Shown here piece by piece: positions 44,317 through 56,228 of a DNA stretch of 64,000 nucleotides. A model generated the notes under the pieces. That model worked only from the letters and a program-made list of their open reading frames with translations, did not search any database and had not been told where the DNA came from. How positions within the stretch are numbered: position 1 is the stretch's first letter; every line of letters starts with the position of its first letter. Both the position numbers and the translations under genes were made by a program. The DNA is taken from contig BSBM01001439.1 of the NCBI GenBank assembly GCA_027924585.1, positions 818,001-882,000 on the forward strand, given 5' to 3'. Source of the DNA: Larix kaempferi. Its lineage: Eukaryota; Streptophyta; Pinopsida; Pinales; Pinaceae.

Positions 44317-44731
44317 AGAATCAAATTGAACCAAGACAAACCCAATTTTGCAATAAAAAGTAGAACAAAATAGCACTAGGGAAATGAAACACTTGAAGAG
44401 TAATAAACCAAGAGGAGCACAATCATAGAGAGAGTGGGAACCAAAGAATAAGTACTCTAGAGAGAGAAATAAACCCAAACACGATAGAGTGCAACACTTG
44501 ATAGGCACCCTTAAGAAAATTACCTTATTAAGAATGAAAACATATCACATGAATATGAATTACAAATGAGATTTAGGTATATTTACACAACTCAAGAGGG
44601 AAGGTGATTTCCCCAATAGGAGTTATGAGCCCACGTGTACAAGGTTTACCTTAGAAAAACCTAGAAATATAATAGCGATTACATTATAAGGTCGGTCGTG
44701 GGTAAAAGTGAAGTCTAAACCATTTTCAACA
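44317..44731 (-). repeat. 5' LTR of outer copia element, main part
   Basis: Matches 34810-35294 in direct orientation (for example AACCTAGAAATATAATA.CGATTACA and AAGAAAATTACC versus AGGAAAATCAAT). Ends ATTTTCAACA at 44731, followed by CTCTT. Confidence 0.75.
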
Positions 44732-46433
44732 CTCTTCACTCATCTTACAATGCAACAGACTAATTTATCCTTGCTTGCAAACCATCCTCCTTGGTTGAGA
44801 ATCCTGCAACAATTTGTATATAGGAAATTGAGATGGATAAGATGAGAAGCTTCCATTCTAAACACTAGTGCAAAATGGCTCTATATAGCTCTTTTCTTAA
44901 CATTGTCATCAATGCACAACACAAATTTTAGTTTGTTTCCCTAGCTCTATTATTATCACCAAAGATGATCCTATAGAATAATTTTTATTGTTGTATTATG
45001 CTAGAGCACTTCTTTGTATAGAGAAATTTAATGTGCATGGAATTAAAAATAAATAAATAAATGTTATATCAAGCACAAAAATCAATCATCTCCAAAAAAA
45101 AAACAAAAAGTCATAGCAATATCCATGTGGATATTTGTTAGCTTCCACCCAAAAATTGAAATAACTAGTGTTTGTGATGATACACCTGAATCCATTGCAT
45201 CAATATCAATTGGTTGTACAATTGGCAGAAATGCTACCTTTGTCTTCCAAGAAACAACTAGTATGGTTTACTTGCTCTTACAAATTTGTGTATATAAAGA
45301 AATAAACTAGGCCAATAATATATAGCATTGAGAAGCTTATGAAAAGCCATTTGAGCACTTTAATGAATGGTCCTTAAATAATTCATAATCACATAACTAA
45401 GCATTTTCATATTTTCCATTTAATTCTTTTTCATTTTACATTGTCACATTTACCATTTACTTCATAATTCTATATAAAACTAAGAAAAAACTATTCTATA
45501 TTCATTATCAATGAATCTTGATCCCATGATGCCCACATAAAGAGAAATAGGGTGCCCAACTAGAAGCAAAATCTTGTTCCTTAATGCTCACATAAAGAGT
45601 AATAGTGTGCCCACATAGAAACCCATAATACCCACACAGAAAGTAATAAGGTGCCTACATAGAAACAAATATTTATCCATGATGCCCACATAGAAACAAG
45701 GAGTAATAGGTTTTCAAGCATGAAACATTGCAAAGTTTTTATAAAAGTTGGCATGAGTGAAGATTGACTTAAGTGAAACACTAAAAAATTTTGGAGCCAA
45801 CTTTAATATTTGAGTGACATAAGCAAAGATCCTAAGCCCCTGCCTAAAGATTTCTCAACTCTCTCTTTGTATTTTATCTCTTAAAAAATGAGTAAGTGTT
45901 AAAACTCTTAGCAATTTTTTGCAGTCTCTCTCAAACTTCATTTCATCATTTATTAAATTAAAAGAAATATAAAAATATGCTCTTTTGATACGTGCGACAT
46001 AGATAATCGTGACGCACTAAGAAGACTACTTTTTATGTTAGTATGCATGATTAAAACAATAAGGCGAGATTTGGTTGGATGTATCACCACATAAACGACC
46101 ACCCTGCCTCCGACACGACCACTCTACATCCACCCACCGCCGCCCTCTTCTCGTTCAACTATTCCATCTATAGGATGGATTGATTCGATAAATTTATCTT
46201 TCAATTTTCGATTACTAGAGGTTCGGCTCCGTTTTTTATCAATGGAAGCGTGCACTCACTAGTTAAATTCCATGGAAACGTTGCACTTACAAGTTAATGG
46301 ATAATTTGGTCAATTTCATTATCAATATTTATTAATATAGTTACTTAATTTGTGGTCGGTGAACAGTGATAGATTACAAGTTAAATATCATAAACAAGTT
46401 ATGTGTTACTTGATCTCAGTGTGTAGTTGTATA
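44732..46433. other. Old intergenic or decayed gypsy sequence
   Basis: Starts with the CTCTT duplication (44732-44736). The minus strand up to about 44900 should continue the gypsy pol interrupted by the copia insertion, but no motif is readable. 45525-45710 has a loose repeat of GATGCCCACATA..GAAACAA-like phrases (see separate entry). The rest is AT-rich with no frame I would call. Confidence 0.5.
45525..45710. repeat. Degenerate short repeat (TGCCCACATARA)
   Basis: TGCCCACATAAAGAG, TGCTCACATAAAGAG, TGCCCACATAGAAAC, ACCCACACAGAAAG, TGCCTACATAGAAAC and TGCCCACATAGAAAC occur within 185 bp at uneven 25-60 bp spacing, interleaved with GTAATAGTGTGCCC-like phrases. Confidence 0.7.
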
Positions 46434-47441
46434 TGTCACGGCCCCACCGAACCACCCACTTAAATCCCGCACAACACACTTCGAACGCGTTGAAAGGTCG
46501 ATGCACTCCTCAGAAGAACGGTTGTGGAGCTTGGCAAGCCCACGACATACACCTTGTAGCTCGTGTTGGAAGCTTGCAGCAAGGAAGGGGATCGGCATGC
46601 AACGCACAAAGCGGAACGAAGGTCGCCAGCAAACGAAGCATTGAGCGCTCGACCCACCAAGCCATGGGCGCAAGCCACCTTGACCCACGACGGGCGTCGG
46701 CTAGTTGGGCACATCGGTCACTTGGACGATTCGTGGAGATGGGAAAGATGCGCGGATGAGGGAGTATCTTGGTGGGAGCCGACAAAAGACAGCGTGGGCG
46801 CCAAGCATGGGCGAACCCACTTTGGGTTGCACCCACCCACACGGAAAAGCCTATATAAACACGGAGTCAACCAAGGAAAAGGCAGCATCAAAGAGAGTTG
46901 GTTCGCAAGACGTAGAGAGAGTTCTAATTTTTCGGGGAAGCCCAGGCACGCAGTCCGTCCGTAGGTAGGAGAAATTTTTATGTTTTAACTCTTTGTAATC
47001 TTGTATCTTGTGTGTTAGCTGGTTGGGCGCACACGGAGCTCTGCCGGTTTGGAAACTCCACAAATGTAACTCTGTTATGTATATGTATATATATATGTAT
47101 ATATATATGTGTATGTATATATATGTGTGTATAAATATATATGTATGTATATATATATAAATGCTTTTGGGGGTTCGCTGGGTGGGCAACGCCACACTAC
47201 TGTAACTGTTTTTTTGTTTACTTGTTCGTTGTGTAATTGCTTTATTGTTTAAGTCTATCGGCAAGGTGTTAATAAGTAAATTGTTAAACGAGTTAAGTGT
47301 ATAAGGTTAAAACATTCTACAGGTTGACGGCGTAGTCTTCTGGTGCGCCCTTGAGTTGGCCACGCCCTCAAGGTGCTCCTGGGAAGTGCCGCGCAATTCA
47401 GTTTGGCAAGTCAAGACGATGAGCAGACTGTGGTTTTGATA
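46434..47441 (+). repeat. 5' LTR of chromovirus
   Basis: Starts TGTCACGGCCCC and corresponds to 51447-52376. TATA box TATATAAA at 46852-46859. Carries an expanded ATGTATATATAT microsatellite (about 47080-47162), longer than in the other LTR, which explains the length difference. The several open frames over 46427-46964 are LTR sequence, not genes. Confidence 0.85.
47080..47162. repeat. (TA/TG)n microsatellite
   Basis: TATGTATATATAT-type repeat within the 5' LTR; the 3' LTR has only a short (TA)n at about 52080-52097. Confidence 0.9.
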
Positions 47442-47443
47442 GA

Positions 47444-47455
47444 TGGTATCAGAGC
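47444..47455 (+). promoter_or_regulatory. Initiator-Met primer-binding site
   Basis: TGGTATCAGAGC starts 2 nt after the LTR end. Confidence 0.9.
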
Positions 47456-48242
47456 ATTCGGTTTGGCTGCTCCACACCAACGAAACGAATGGCAGGGCTG
47501 GGCTACCGATGACGCAATGAATGCGATGAAGGTGCCCATGGATATGGAAGTTTCTCCTAGCAAAGCCTCTGAAGATGTCGAAGACACAGCTGCTAGAAAG
47601 TTGGCTAGAACGGATGGCAGGAGAGATGAGGACCACAAAGAAAGAGTGCCCGTCATTGGCGTCGTTGGTGGAAGAGGTATCGACTTGGAAGAGCACATTG
47701 TTGGCTCGGTTGCAAGTGGAGGGGACAGAGACCGCGTGGAGTTCGCAGACCCAAGAATCCACGAATGCCCAAGTGTGGAAGCTTGGAGATGCTACAGAAT
47801 TACGACGGAGGGTGTAGGCTGCAGCGCAGCTTGTTCAAGGAACGACTGCAAAACAAAAAAGCGACCAACTGTTGGAGTTCGAGGTGTTGCAGACTTGTGA
47901 TGGAAGACGCAAGTTGTAGCACGACTCATTCAAGAAACGACGATGGAAAAGAAGGGTGACCAGGTGATGGGATGCTTTTGCTATCACCTTGGCGTCATGA
48001 GAAGGGACCGGAAGATGAATGCACTCAGCTTCGTGGACGTGGTTGTGAACATGATACAACTGAGAGCGCTAGTTGATACAGGTGCCTCTCACAATTTTGT
48101 GAATCGAGAAGTTGCAGATGTGATCGGTATAAGGAGGAAGAACTGCGGCATTAGCGTCAACGCAATGAACTCTTCGGCAAAGGCAGTTGCAGGTGTTGCT
48201 TCAGGAGTGCACATTCAAAAAGGACGTTGTACAGGAAAGTAA
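47456..48242 (+). pseudogene. Chromovirus gag remnant and protease
   Basis: 47456-47960 has several overlapping open stretches but no gag core or zinc knuckle. The protease lies at 47943-48242: VVNMIQLRALVDTGASHNFVNREVADVIG contains the retropepsin DTGAS active site near 48075-48090. The frame stops at 48240. Gag is at best a short, unrecognisable remnant. Confidence 0.7.
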
Positions 48243-48251
48243 GATTTCACC

Positions 48252-50060
48252 ATGATGCCTCTCAACAATTTCGAGATGATCCTTGGTCAGGAATTATTGC
48301 GAAGACATCAAGCGGTGTTGTTGTCATTTGCTAATAAGATGGTGATTCTAAGTGGAGAAAATCCAAGTGTGGTGCACACCGTTTCTAACAAAGCAGGAAG
48401 ACATAAAATTTTGTTTTGTGCTAAGTATGAATAAAGTGGATCGACGGTCAAGGTCGCGGATGTATGTCACAGCATTGTTGGACGAGTATGACACGAGAAG
48501 TGTGGGGACGCCTACGCCTCTTGTCCTCTCTAACATGTTGGATACCTATGCGGACTTGATGCCCGAAAACTTGCCTAAGGTGTTTCCTCCGAGAAGGAAT
48601 GTTTATCATCGAATTGAGCTAGAGTCGGGCTCCAAACCTATGGAAAAAGATCCATACAAACTATCGGGACCAAAGTTGGAGAATTTGAAACGACAGCTAA
48701 CTGAGCCCATGAATGTTGGTTTCATACGGCCTTCAAGGTCGCCATATGGTGCCTAGTTCTATTCCAAGGGAACAAAGATACACCAGCTTCAGGATGTGCT
48801 TGGACTACATGATGTTGAACAAGCAGACCATCAAGAACCGTTATCCACTTCCATTGGAGGCTGAATGTTTTGATAAGTTAGCCAAGGCAAGATTTTTCTC
48901 AAAACTGGACTTAAGACAGGGGTACTACCAAGTCAGAATCGCAGAAGGAGATGAGCACAAGACAACGTGCGTGACGCGGTATGGGAGCTTTGAGTTCCTT
49001 ATTATGCCGTTCGAGTTGTGCAATGCCCCTACGACGTTCTGCACATTGATGACGATGTGTTGCGACCGTTTTTTGACAAATCGGTTGTGGTGTATCTAGA
49101 CGACATCGTTGTCTATGGTGAAACGATGGAGGAGCACAAGAAAAATTTGAAAGAGGTTTTTGAAGCATTGTGGGAGAACAAGCTATACTTGAAAGAATCC
49201 AAGTGCATGTTCGGACAAGTATAGGATATTTTGTTCTTGTGCCATCGATTTGAACAAGGCAAGGTTCGCATGGATGATAGAAAGGTTGTTGCAATCCAGG
49301 ATTGGGAAGAACCTTGAACAGTGCAGGAAGTGTGTAGCTTCCTCGGCTAGGATAACTACTACCATAGGTTTGTGGAGGGATACTCCAAAGTAGTCGCGCC
49401 TCTTACTGAGTTGCTAAAGAAAAACAAGGCATGGAAGTGGTATGAAAAATGCCAAGGTGCAGTTGACAAACTTAAACGCAGACTTGCAACCACTCTGGTT
49501 CTGGAGTTTATTGACTTTGAGAAAGAATTCAAAGTGCATACGAATGCATCCAATTTTTCTATTGGAGGATTTTTTATGAAAGAGGGTCATCCGGTAGCGT
49601 ATGAAAGTCGGTAGCTCCAGGATCGGGAGAGGAGGTACCCAGTTCATGAGAAAGAAATGACAGCGGTGGTGCATTGCTTGAGATTTTGGAGGAATTACTT
49701 GTTGGGTAAGTCGTTCGTGGTGAAGACAGATAATGTGGCTACTAGCTACTTCGCCACTCAACCAAAGCTCTCGCCAAAGCAAGCTAGATGGCAGGATTTC
49801 CTAGCTAAGTTATACATGATCTTAGAGTATTGGTTAAGCAGGTTGAACGTAGTTGCAGATGCTTTGAGTAGGAAAGCTCAGCTCACAGCCTTGGATGAAC
49901 AACCTCTTGACCTGACAGCTCAAGTTGTGTCTGACTTGCGGAAAAGGATTCGGGAGAACTTGATGGGGGACCCGACGACCAAAAGCATTATGGTGCAAGT
50001 CAAGGAAGGTAAGACGAACAGGTTTCAAGAGAAAGATGGACTACTCTACTTCTATGGATG
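48252..50060 (+). pseudogene. Chromovirus RT and RNase H, frameshifted
   Basis: Start of RT at 48352-48756 (LPKVFPPRRNVYHRIELESG, PSRSPYGA). A frame change to 48713-49099 follows with MCLDYMMLNKQTIKNRYPLP and FFSKLDLRQGYYQVRI, which holds the first catalytic Asp. Another change near 49020 leads to VVYLDDIVVYGE, the catalytic YLDD, at about 49083. RNase H at 49372-50061 has FKVHTNASNFSIGGFF (first Asp replaced by Asn), FVVKTDNVATSYF and LNVVADALSRK. Stops at 49222, 49315 and 49612 also interrupt it. Non-functional. Confidence 0.85.
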
Positions 50061-51008
50061 ATTGTACGTGCCGAAAGCATCTCATCTTTGAAAATACTTA
50101 CTACAAGAGTGCCACGAATCAGCGTGGGAAGGACATCCAGGGAAACATAGGACGCAGGCCTTGGTCGAGAAGAGTTACTTTTGGAAGCATCTATGGTGGG
50201 ATGTTGAAGAGTATGTTCGCACCTATCTCATTTTCTAACAAGACAAGTCAAGTATGAAGAAGAAATCAAGTTGTTGCAATCGTTTCCAATTCCGGAGAGA
50301 CCTTGGGTAAGCGTCTCCATGGACTTCCTCACGCAACTACTAGATGCACAGGGGTACAATGGAATATTTGTGGTGGTAGACCGTTTCTCCAATTAAGCGA
50401 CCTTTGTGCTGATGAAGTCACCATCCAAACAAGTGGATGTGTCTAATTTTTTCTTCAAACACATGGTTAAGTACTAGAGATTTCCACTGAATATTGCGTC
50501 TCACAAAGATGCGGGGTTCACAGGAAATTTTTGGCCGACGTTATTCAAGTTAATTGGGACGCAGTTGCTCATGAGTTCGGGCTTCCATCCATAAACTGAC
50601 GGACAGACGGAGAGAGTTAACGCAGTCTTGGAGAATTACTTGAGGCACTTCATGCACACTGATCAGAAGAACTGGCTGGAGTTTTTAGACGCAGCAAAAT
50701 TCAGCTATAGCATGCACATGAGCTCATCGACAGGTTACAGTCCATTCATGTTGGAAACCTGACAGAAACTGTTGACACCGCAAGCCATAGTAATAGGTGA
50801 GGTGGGACTGAACCCAGCAGCGGCATAATTCATGAAAGCATGGGAAGACAAGTTGAAATCGGCTAAGGCTCGCTTAGAGTGGGCATCCGAATGAATGAAG
50901 AAGTGGGAGGACAGGAAATGCAGAGATGAAGAATTCCAAGTTGGAGATAGCATCCTTCTCAAACTTGGGTGCAAGTAGTTTGTTCCTCCAAAGGGTCTGG
51001 AAATCTCT
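50061..51008 (+). pseudogene. Chromovirus integrase, frameshifted
   Basis: Pieces in several frames: ECHESAWEGHPGKHRTQALV (HH part of the zinc-binding region, about 50110), [19 protein letters not shown] (first Asp, about 50320), HKDAGFTGNFWPTLFKLIG (second Asp, about 50510), and TDGQTERVNAVLENYLRHF (Glu, about 50600). D, D and E are still visible. Stops include those within HP*TDGQ and near 50760. Confidence 0.8.
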
Positions 51009-51476
51009 TTGATGCGGAAGTATGTCGACCTGTTTGATATTGTCGAGAGGGTGGGAAAGGTCACCTACAAGATCAGGCTCCTGAAACACTTGCATGCATA
51101 CCACCTAGTTTTTCATGTTAGTCAATTGTGGAGATTTCGAGTTGATGAAGACGAGACGGAACAAAACGTTCCCACACGATCTCCTGCGATGATCGTTAAT
51201 AGGCAAGATCGAGAAGTGGAAGGAATTTTGGGAAACCAGTTCAACAAGATCAAGAAGGACTCAAGTTTAGAGTACTTCATCAAGTGGAAAGACTTGTCGG
51301 ATGAAGAGAACAATTGGGAGTGGAATAACACCTTGTGTAAGTCGGAATATTTGATCAAGGTGTTCCAAGAAGAACACGAACTACCACCTCAACGAAATCC
51401 ACGAAAGAAGCATCACCGGGAGGGAGACCAGTCCAGTGGGGGAGGATATCATGGCCCCGCTGAAACACCCACTTGA
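51009..51476 (+). pseudogene. Chromovirus integrase C-terminus with chromodomain
   Basis: A 155-codon open piece. It starts with YVDLFDIVERVGKVTYKIRL and LHAYHLVFHVSQLW, the GPY-type integrase tail. Residues ~70-122 (51216-51374) form a chromodomain: EGILGNQF, EYFIKWKDLSDEENNWEW, YLIKVFQEE. Chromodomains of such elements are thought to guide integration to heterochromatin. The end overlaps the PPT and the first bases of the 3' LTR. Confidence 0.85.
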
Positions 51477-52376
51477 ATCCCACACAAAAAACTTGGAACG
51501 TGTTGTAAGGTGGACGCGCTCCTAGGAAGAACGGTCTTGGAGCTTGGCAAGCCCGCAGCATACACCTTGTAGCTCGTGTTGGAAGCTTGCAGCGAGGAAG
51601 GGTCTCGACATGCAACGCACAAAGAGGAATGAAGGTCAGCAGCAAACGGAGCGCCAGGTGCTTGACCCACCAGGACGTGGACGCAAGGCACCTCGATCAG
51701 CGACAGTTGTCGGCCATTTGGACGCGTCGGTCACTTGGATGATTCGCAGAGATGGGAAAGACGCACGGATGAGGGAGTAGCTTGGTGGGAGCCGACGAGA
51801 GATAACTTGGGCGCACCTACATTGAGTTGCACCCACCCACACAGAAAGGCATATATAAATGCGGAGTTAACCAAGGAAAAGGCATCATCGGAGATATTTT
51901 CTTCGCAAGACACAGAGAGAATTCTGGTTTTTGGGGAAGCTCAGGCACGCTGTACATCTGCAGGTAGGAGACATTTTTATGTTTTAACTCTTTGTAATCT
52001 TGTATCTTGTGTGTTAGTTGGTTGGGCACACATGGAACTCTGTTGGTTTGGAAACTCCACCAATGTAACTCTGCTATAAGTATATATATATATATAAATT
52101 CTTTTGGGGGTTGTTGGGTGGGAAACCCCACCCTACTATAACTGTGTTTCGTTTACTTGTTCGTTGTGTAATTTCTTTATTGTTTAAGTGTGTCGGCAAG
52201 GAGTTAATAAGTAAATTGTTAAATGAGTTAAGTGTATAAGGGTAAAACGTTCCGCAGGTTGAAGGCTTAGTCTGTCGGTACGCCCTTGAGTTGGTCACGC
52301 CCTCAAGGTGCTCCCGGGAAGTGTCGCGCAGCTCAGTTTGGCAAGTCAAGAGGACGAGTAGACTATGGTTGTGACA
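51447..52376 (+). repeat. 3' LTR of chromovirus
   Basis: Follows the PPT AGTGGGGGAGGATA. Start decayed to TATCATGGCCCC (TG to TA); ends TTGTGACA. TATA box at about 51851-51859. 930 bp. Confidence 0.85.
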
Positions 52377-53141
52377 GTATCATCATTTGTATATGTCTCA
52401 ACTACTTTTTATCTTGTTCTAGTTAAACAGGATGTCTTCCATTTACCATTATCCATGCATCATCAACCACCAATTCTCATCCTCCTACGATTTCGAAAAA
52501 AAATACATGCTACTCTATCCCAAATTTTAAAATATAAACACATTTCCAAATAGCTCAGAAATTAAGGCCTCTATTCCTATGAATACATGCACATGTTTTT
52601 AATTCCTTCCCCACTATTAAAAATCCGCGGTTCAATGCATTGATAAGTTCTCCAAATGGTCATGTGATCAAAGCATAGAGTAGTAATAGAGGCGCCATAC
52701 ATATGCAAACTACAAGCAGAGAAGTTGCTAACCAGAATCCCACTGAGAATTTGGTGTTAGGTAAGCAAGTTTCATGCACATTTTCTTTGAAATTCTTTCA
52801 AGATAAACCTAGCTCGTGGAGCCTCAATGCTTAATAGATATATATATATATGCATATTATGCAAATTAGCTTGCTAAGGTCAAAAGCTTAAGTAGGAATT
52901 TATTTGTCAAAATCTATGAGATGAACATGTTAGAATGAAAAATCTATGATCTTAAGCATATTATTTAATGAAAAGTCTCTCCATTTCTAAAATTTCCTAA
53001 CTTATATAGCATTTAGATTCTTTTAGAGTCAACAAAACCTGGACTACTAAAGTCACAAATTCCTATAATCTTCTCCCTCGCCTCCTAGCTTGAAAATTGC
53101 AAACCACCTTCCTCACTGCAAATGACCAAGAATGCAATGCA
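52377..53141. other. No gene seen
   Basis: AT-rich spacer between the chromovirus and the copia tandem. No frame, repeat or element end recognised beyond the chromovirus flank GTATC (52377-52381). Confidence 0.5.
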
Positions 53142-53373
53142 ACAACAGAGATTACACAATGGAATTGTAAGAAAAAGATCACATACAAGGAGATGGTAGG
53201 CACACCAATCTATCTATTTCATAAAAAATTGCTTACATATATAGGTGAGATAATTATCAACAAACCAATACTAAGATCCTATAAGATCTCAAACCATTCG
53301 CATTCTAATTTGGAAAGATTCACAACAACCCAATAACTAATGCAAAGCCTACAATTTTGACATTACTCCAACA
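53142..53373 (-). repeat. 3' LTR of copia copy 1
   Basis: Matches 58015-58249 (for example AGATGGTAGGCACACCAATC, CATAAAAAATTGCTTACATA). Ends ACTCCAACA at 53373 on plus. The left boundary is uncertain: identity with the central LTR fades at about 53142-53147. Confidence 0.75.
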
Positions 53374-53388
53374 TTCCACCTTAATGGA
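53374..53388 (-). promoter_or_regulatory. Polypurine tract of copia copy 1
   Basis: The minus strand CCATTAAGGTGGAA abuts TGTTGGAGTAATG. One base differs from the AAGGGGGAA form in copy 2. Confidence 0.6.
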
Positions 53389-54145
53389 GAAATGGATTTT
53401 CTATAACACCTAACTTCTTCCTAAGAACTTCAAAGTGAATCCTACCAACATGCTTAGTAAATATATCAGCTACATTGTCATTTGTATTACAACAAATTAA
53501 ATCAATTTCTTTTGATTCAATCTTCTCTCTCACAAAATGGTGTTGTAGCTCAATATGCTTTGAACTTGCATGATACATTGCATTATGTGCCAATTTAATT
53601 TCACTTTGATTATCCCAATGAATTTTTGTTGTTTCATCTTTTTTTGCTCCAACATCTTCAATAATTTGCCTTAACCAAATTGCTTCACAGGTAGCACTGG
53701 ACATGGCTTTGTACTTAGCTTCTGTAGATGATAAAGAAACAGTTGGTTGTTTCTTACTGCTCCATGACATGACCCCTGATCCTATGTTGAAAGCATAACC
53801 TGAGATGGACCTTCTGTCATCGGGATTTCGGCCAACCCAACCTAAATCAGAAAAACCTTCCAGCTCAACATCAAATTCATCAGTATACATAAGACCAAAA
53901 TTAAGTGTTCCTTTCAAATATCGTGGGAATTTCTTTGCAGCTTTATAGTGAGTTTCGCAAGGCTTAGCAATAAACTGATTAAGAATGTTGACTGCATATG
54001 ATATGTCTGGTCTGGTAGTGGTGAGATAGTTCATACTTCCCACTAGATGACAATACAAAGTACCATTTTCCTCATTATTTCCATCTGCATTATACAACTT
54101 CAAACTCTGATCTAAAGGAATTAACATTGCCTTGCATTCACTCAT
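53381..54145 (-). pseudogene. Copia copy 1: RT end and RNase H
   Basis: The longest intact piece of this element, 254 codons: CHLVGSMNYLTTTRPDISYA, the RT tail, then DLGWVGRNPDDRRSISGYAF with GVMSWSSKKQPTVSLSSTEA and ATCEAIWLRQ, the copia RNase H, with D.QS equivalent DNQSEIKLAHN and SKHIELQHHFVREKI. The ending ADIFTKHV..FEVLRKKLGV is typical. It ends TAA/TAG just before the PPT. Catalytic acidic residues are visible. Confidence 0.88.
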
Positions 54146-54181
54146 ATTGAACCTTTTAAGAATTTCCCTTACATATTTTCT

Positions 54182-55099
54182 TTAAGTGATCAATTTCTTA
54201 CAAAACTCCCTCAAAAATTCAAGTCCTAAATAGTAATGCAATTCACCAAGGTCTTTCATTTCAAATTCCTGTGACAATTGACTTTTAATTTCTTCAATCA
54301 ACTTATGTGCACTACCTGTAATAATGAGATCATCAACATATAAGGATATCAAGCCAACATTTCCCTCTTTATCTTTCTTAACATAAAATTTAGGATCACT
54401 TTTACTTTTCACAATACCCTTCTTATTAAAGAATGATTCAATCTTTATATACCATGATCTAGGGGCCTATCTCAAATCATAGATAGCTTTCTTTAATCTG
54501 CAAACAATATGGTCATGTCCTTTCTTTACAAATCCTTTAGGCTGAACCAAATATACTTCCTCCTTTAGATCACCATTCAAGAAATCATATTTGACATCTA
54601 ATTGATGTATTTTCCAATTATGTTTTGTAGCCAATGCAACAAGTACTCTAATTATATTCAACTTAGCCACTGGTGCAAATGTATCTTCAAAATCAACTCC
54701 ATCTTTTTTAGAATATCCTTTTACAACTAGTCTTTCCTTATATTTATCAATACTACCATCATCTTTAAACTTAGATTTCAATAGCCATTTAGATCCTATG
54801 TGAACTTTAATTTCAGTAAATTATGTTATTTCCCAAGTTTGATTTTTCATTATTGAGTTATATTCTTCATTCATAGCATTCATCCATTCTTTCTTATCTT
54901 TGGCTTGTTCAAAATTCATTGGTTCAATGACATTCATTACATTAGTCATTAAGGCATAAACTATATACCTTTCAGGAAGATGAGTTTGTCGAGTTGACCT
55001 TATTGGTACTACAAAACCTATTGGAGTTCCATCCATGATTATTTTGTTTTTTTTTGTATATTCATCAGATGATGTATCACTGCTGCTTGAAGTGTTCAT
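54182..55099 (-). pseudogene. Copia copy 1: RT core
   Basis: Three open pieces. 55099-54821: NFEQAKDKKEWMNAMNEEYN and NQTWEIT, the start of copia RT. 54781-54467: GYSKKDGVDFEDTFAPVAKL, HQLDVKYDFLNGDLKEEVYL (first Asp in the QLDVK block), VCRLKKAIYDLR. 54412-54182: VGLISLYVDDLIITGS with intact YVDD. Stops near 54820, 54466 and 54181 separate them. Confidence 0.87.
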
Positions 55100-55152
55100 A
55101 CTGCTTTCACCCTATTCCTATACCTGTTCCTAATCATGTTGAAAAATTGCAT

Positions 55153-56228
55153 CTATTTGACATAATTATCATTATCATTGATGATATGCCATACATTAGT
55201 ATCATTCATTTTATCACTTTTGTCTGCATTCTCATGGAAAACCACAAGTGAACTAGGATGAAACAACTTGTATGCTTTTTTATCAATGTAGTAGCCAACA
55301 AATATGCATTCAATTGATTTTGCATCAAGGTTTCTTCTTTCATCTTTTGGAATATGTGCAAAAGCCTTACAACCAAATACTCTTAAATGATTCACTTCTG
55401 GTTATAACCATGAAAAAATTCAAAATGTGTTTGAAGATCCAACTTATTTGTTGGACTTATAATCTTTAAATAAATAGCAGTATTAATGGATTCAACCCAA
55501 AAACCATTTGAGATGTTTTTACCTTGAAGCATGTTGTGAGCACATTCCACCAGTGTTATGTTATTTCTCTCAACAACTCCATTTTGTTGAGGTGTATGAG
55601 GCACTGTAAATTGTTGTTGGATTCCATGATCTTTACAATACCTTTTGAATGCTCCAGAAGTATATTCACCCCCTTGTTCAAATCTAAGGATTTTAATGCA
55701 TTTGCCTATTTCTTTTTCAACCATAGCTCTGAATTCCTTAAAGTATTCAAAGACATCACCTTTTATTCTTATGAAATAGACCTAAGTATACCTAGATTTG
55801 TCATCAACAAATATGAGAAAATACCATGCACCACCAAGAGATCTGGTTTGCATAGGTCAACATACATCAGTGTGAATTAATTCAGGCAATTCAGATTGTC
55901 TTTTCTCTTTATGCATAGGGAAATCCCAAATGCACATGCATTACATTCAATGTGATCATTCTTGATAATAGGAAGACCTTCAACCATTGATTTATTTTCT
56001 AACAATGTTAAATCATTGTGATTTAGGTTCCCATACCTTTGATGCCAGAGTTCTCAAGTTGACATAGTGGTGGATGACAATCCTAGATGACTGCTCTTGG
56101 TCACATCCAGCTTGTACAACCCTACAATTCTAGAACATGTAGCGCCAAAAATCCTGTAGTGATCTTGAATATCTTTAATGAGACACTGATACTTACCAAA
56201 TTCCACTTTTAAGTCATTATCAGTAATA
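55153..56228 (-). pseudogene. Copia copy 1: integrase
   Basis: 55724-55392: MVEKEIGKCIKILRFEQGGE (second catalytic Asp replaced by Glu: family pattern LRSDNGGE), HTPQQNGVVERNN with the Glu. 55395-55153: MNHLRVFGCKAFAHIP, IFVGYYIDKKAYKLFHP. Upstream (about 56100-55730), broken frames hold the zinc-binding and first-Asp regions, poorly preserved compared with copy 2. Confidence 0.8.

Larger units (their letters stand above)
34796..44731 (-). mobile_element. Copia element on minus, internally deleted, hosting nested insertions
   Basis: Bounded by CTCTT duplications. 3' LTR 34796-35665; PPT (minus TTAAGGGGGGA) at 35666-35677; internal 35678-36601 with an integrase scrap; PBS 36602-36614; 5' LTR 36615-36640 plus 44317-44731, split by a solo LTR. 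Without the insertions the element is about 2.26 kb, so most of gag-pol is gone. Both LTR ends are TGTTGA..TCAACA. Confidence 0.8.
46434..52376 (+). mobile_element. Ty3/gypsy chromovirus, decayed (5.9 kb)
   Basis: 5' LTR 46434-47441, initiator-Met PBS 47444, pol fragments 47943-51476, PPT 51435-51446, 3' LTR 51447-52376. Flanks GTATA and GTATC match at four of five bases. A chromodomain after integrase marks it as a chromovirus. The PBS-to-protease distance of about 0.6 kb leaves no room for a normal gag. Multiple frameshifts and stops. LTRs are well diverged (by eye well over 10% in places), older than the giant element. Confidence 0.85.

Noticed and set aside
46427-46964. Several 80-130 codon frames on both strands
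   Set aside because: They lie inside the chromovirus 5' LTR, overlap one another, and the 3' LTR versions (51355-51780) are broken differently.
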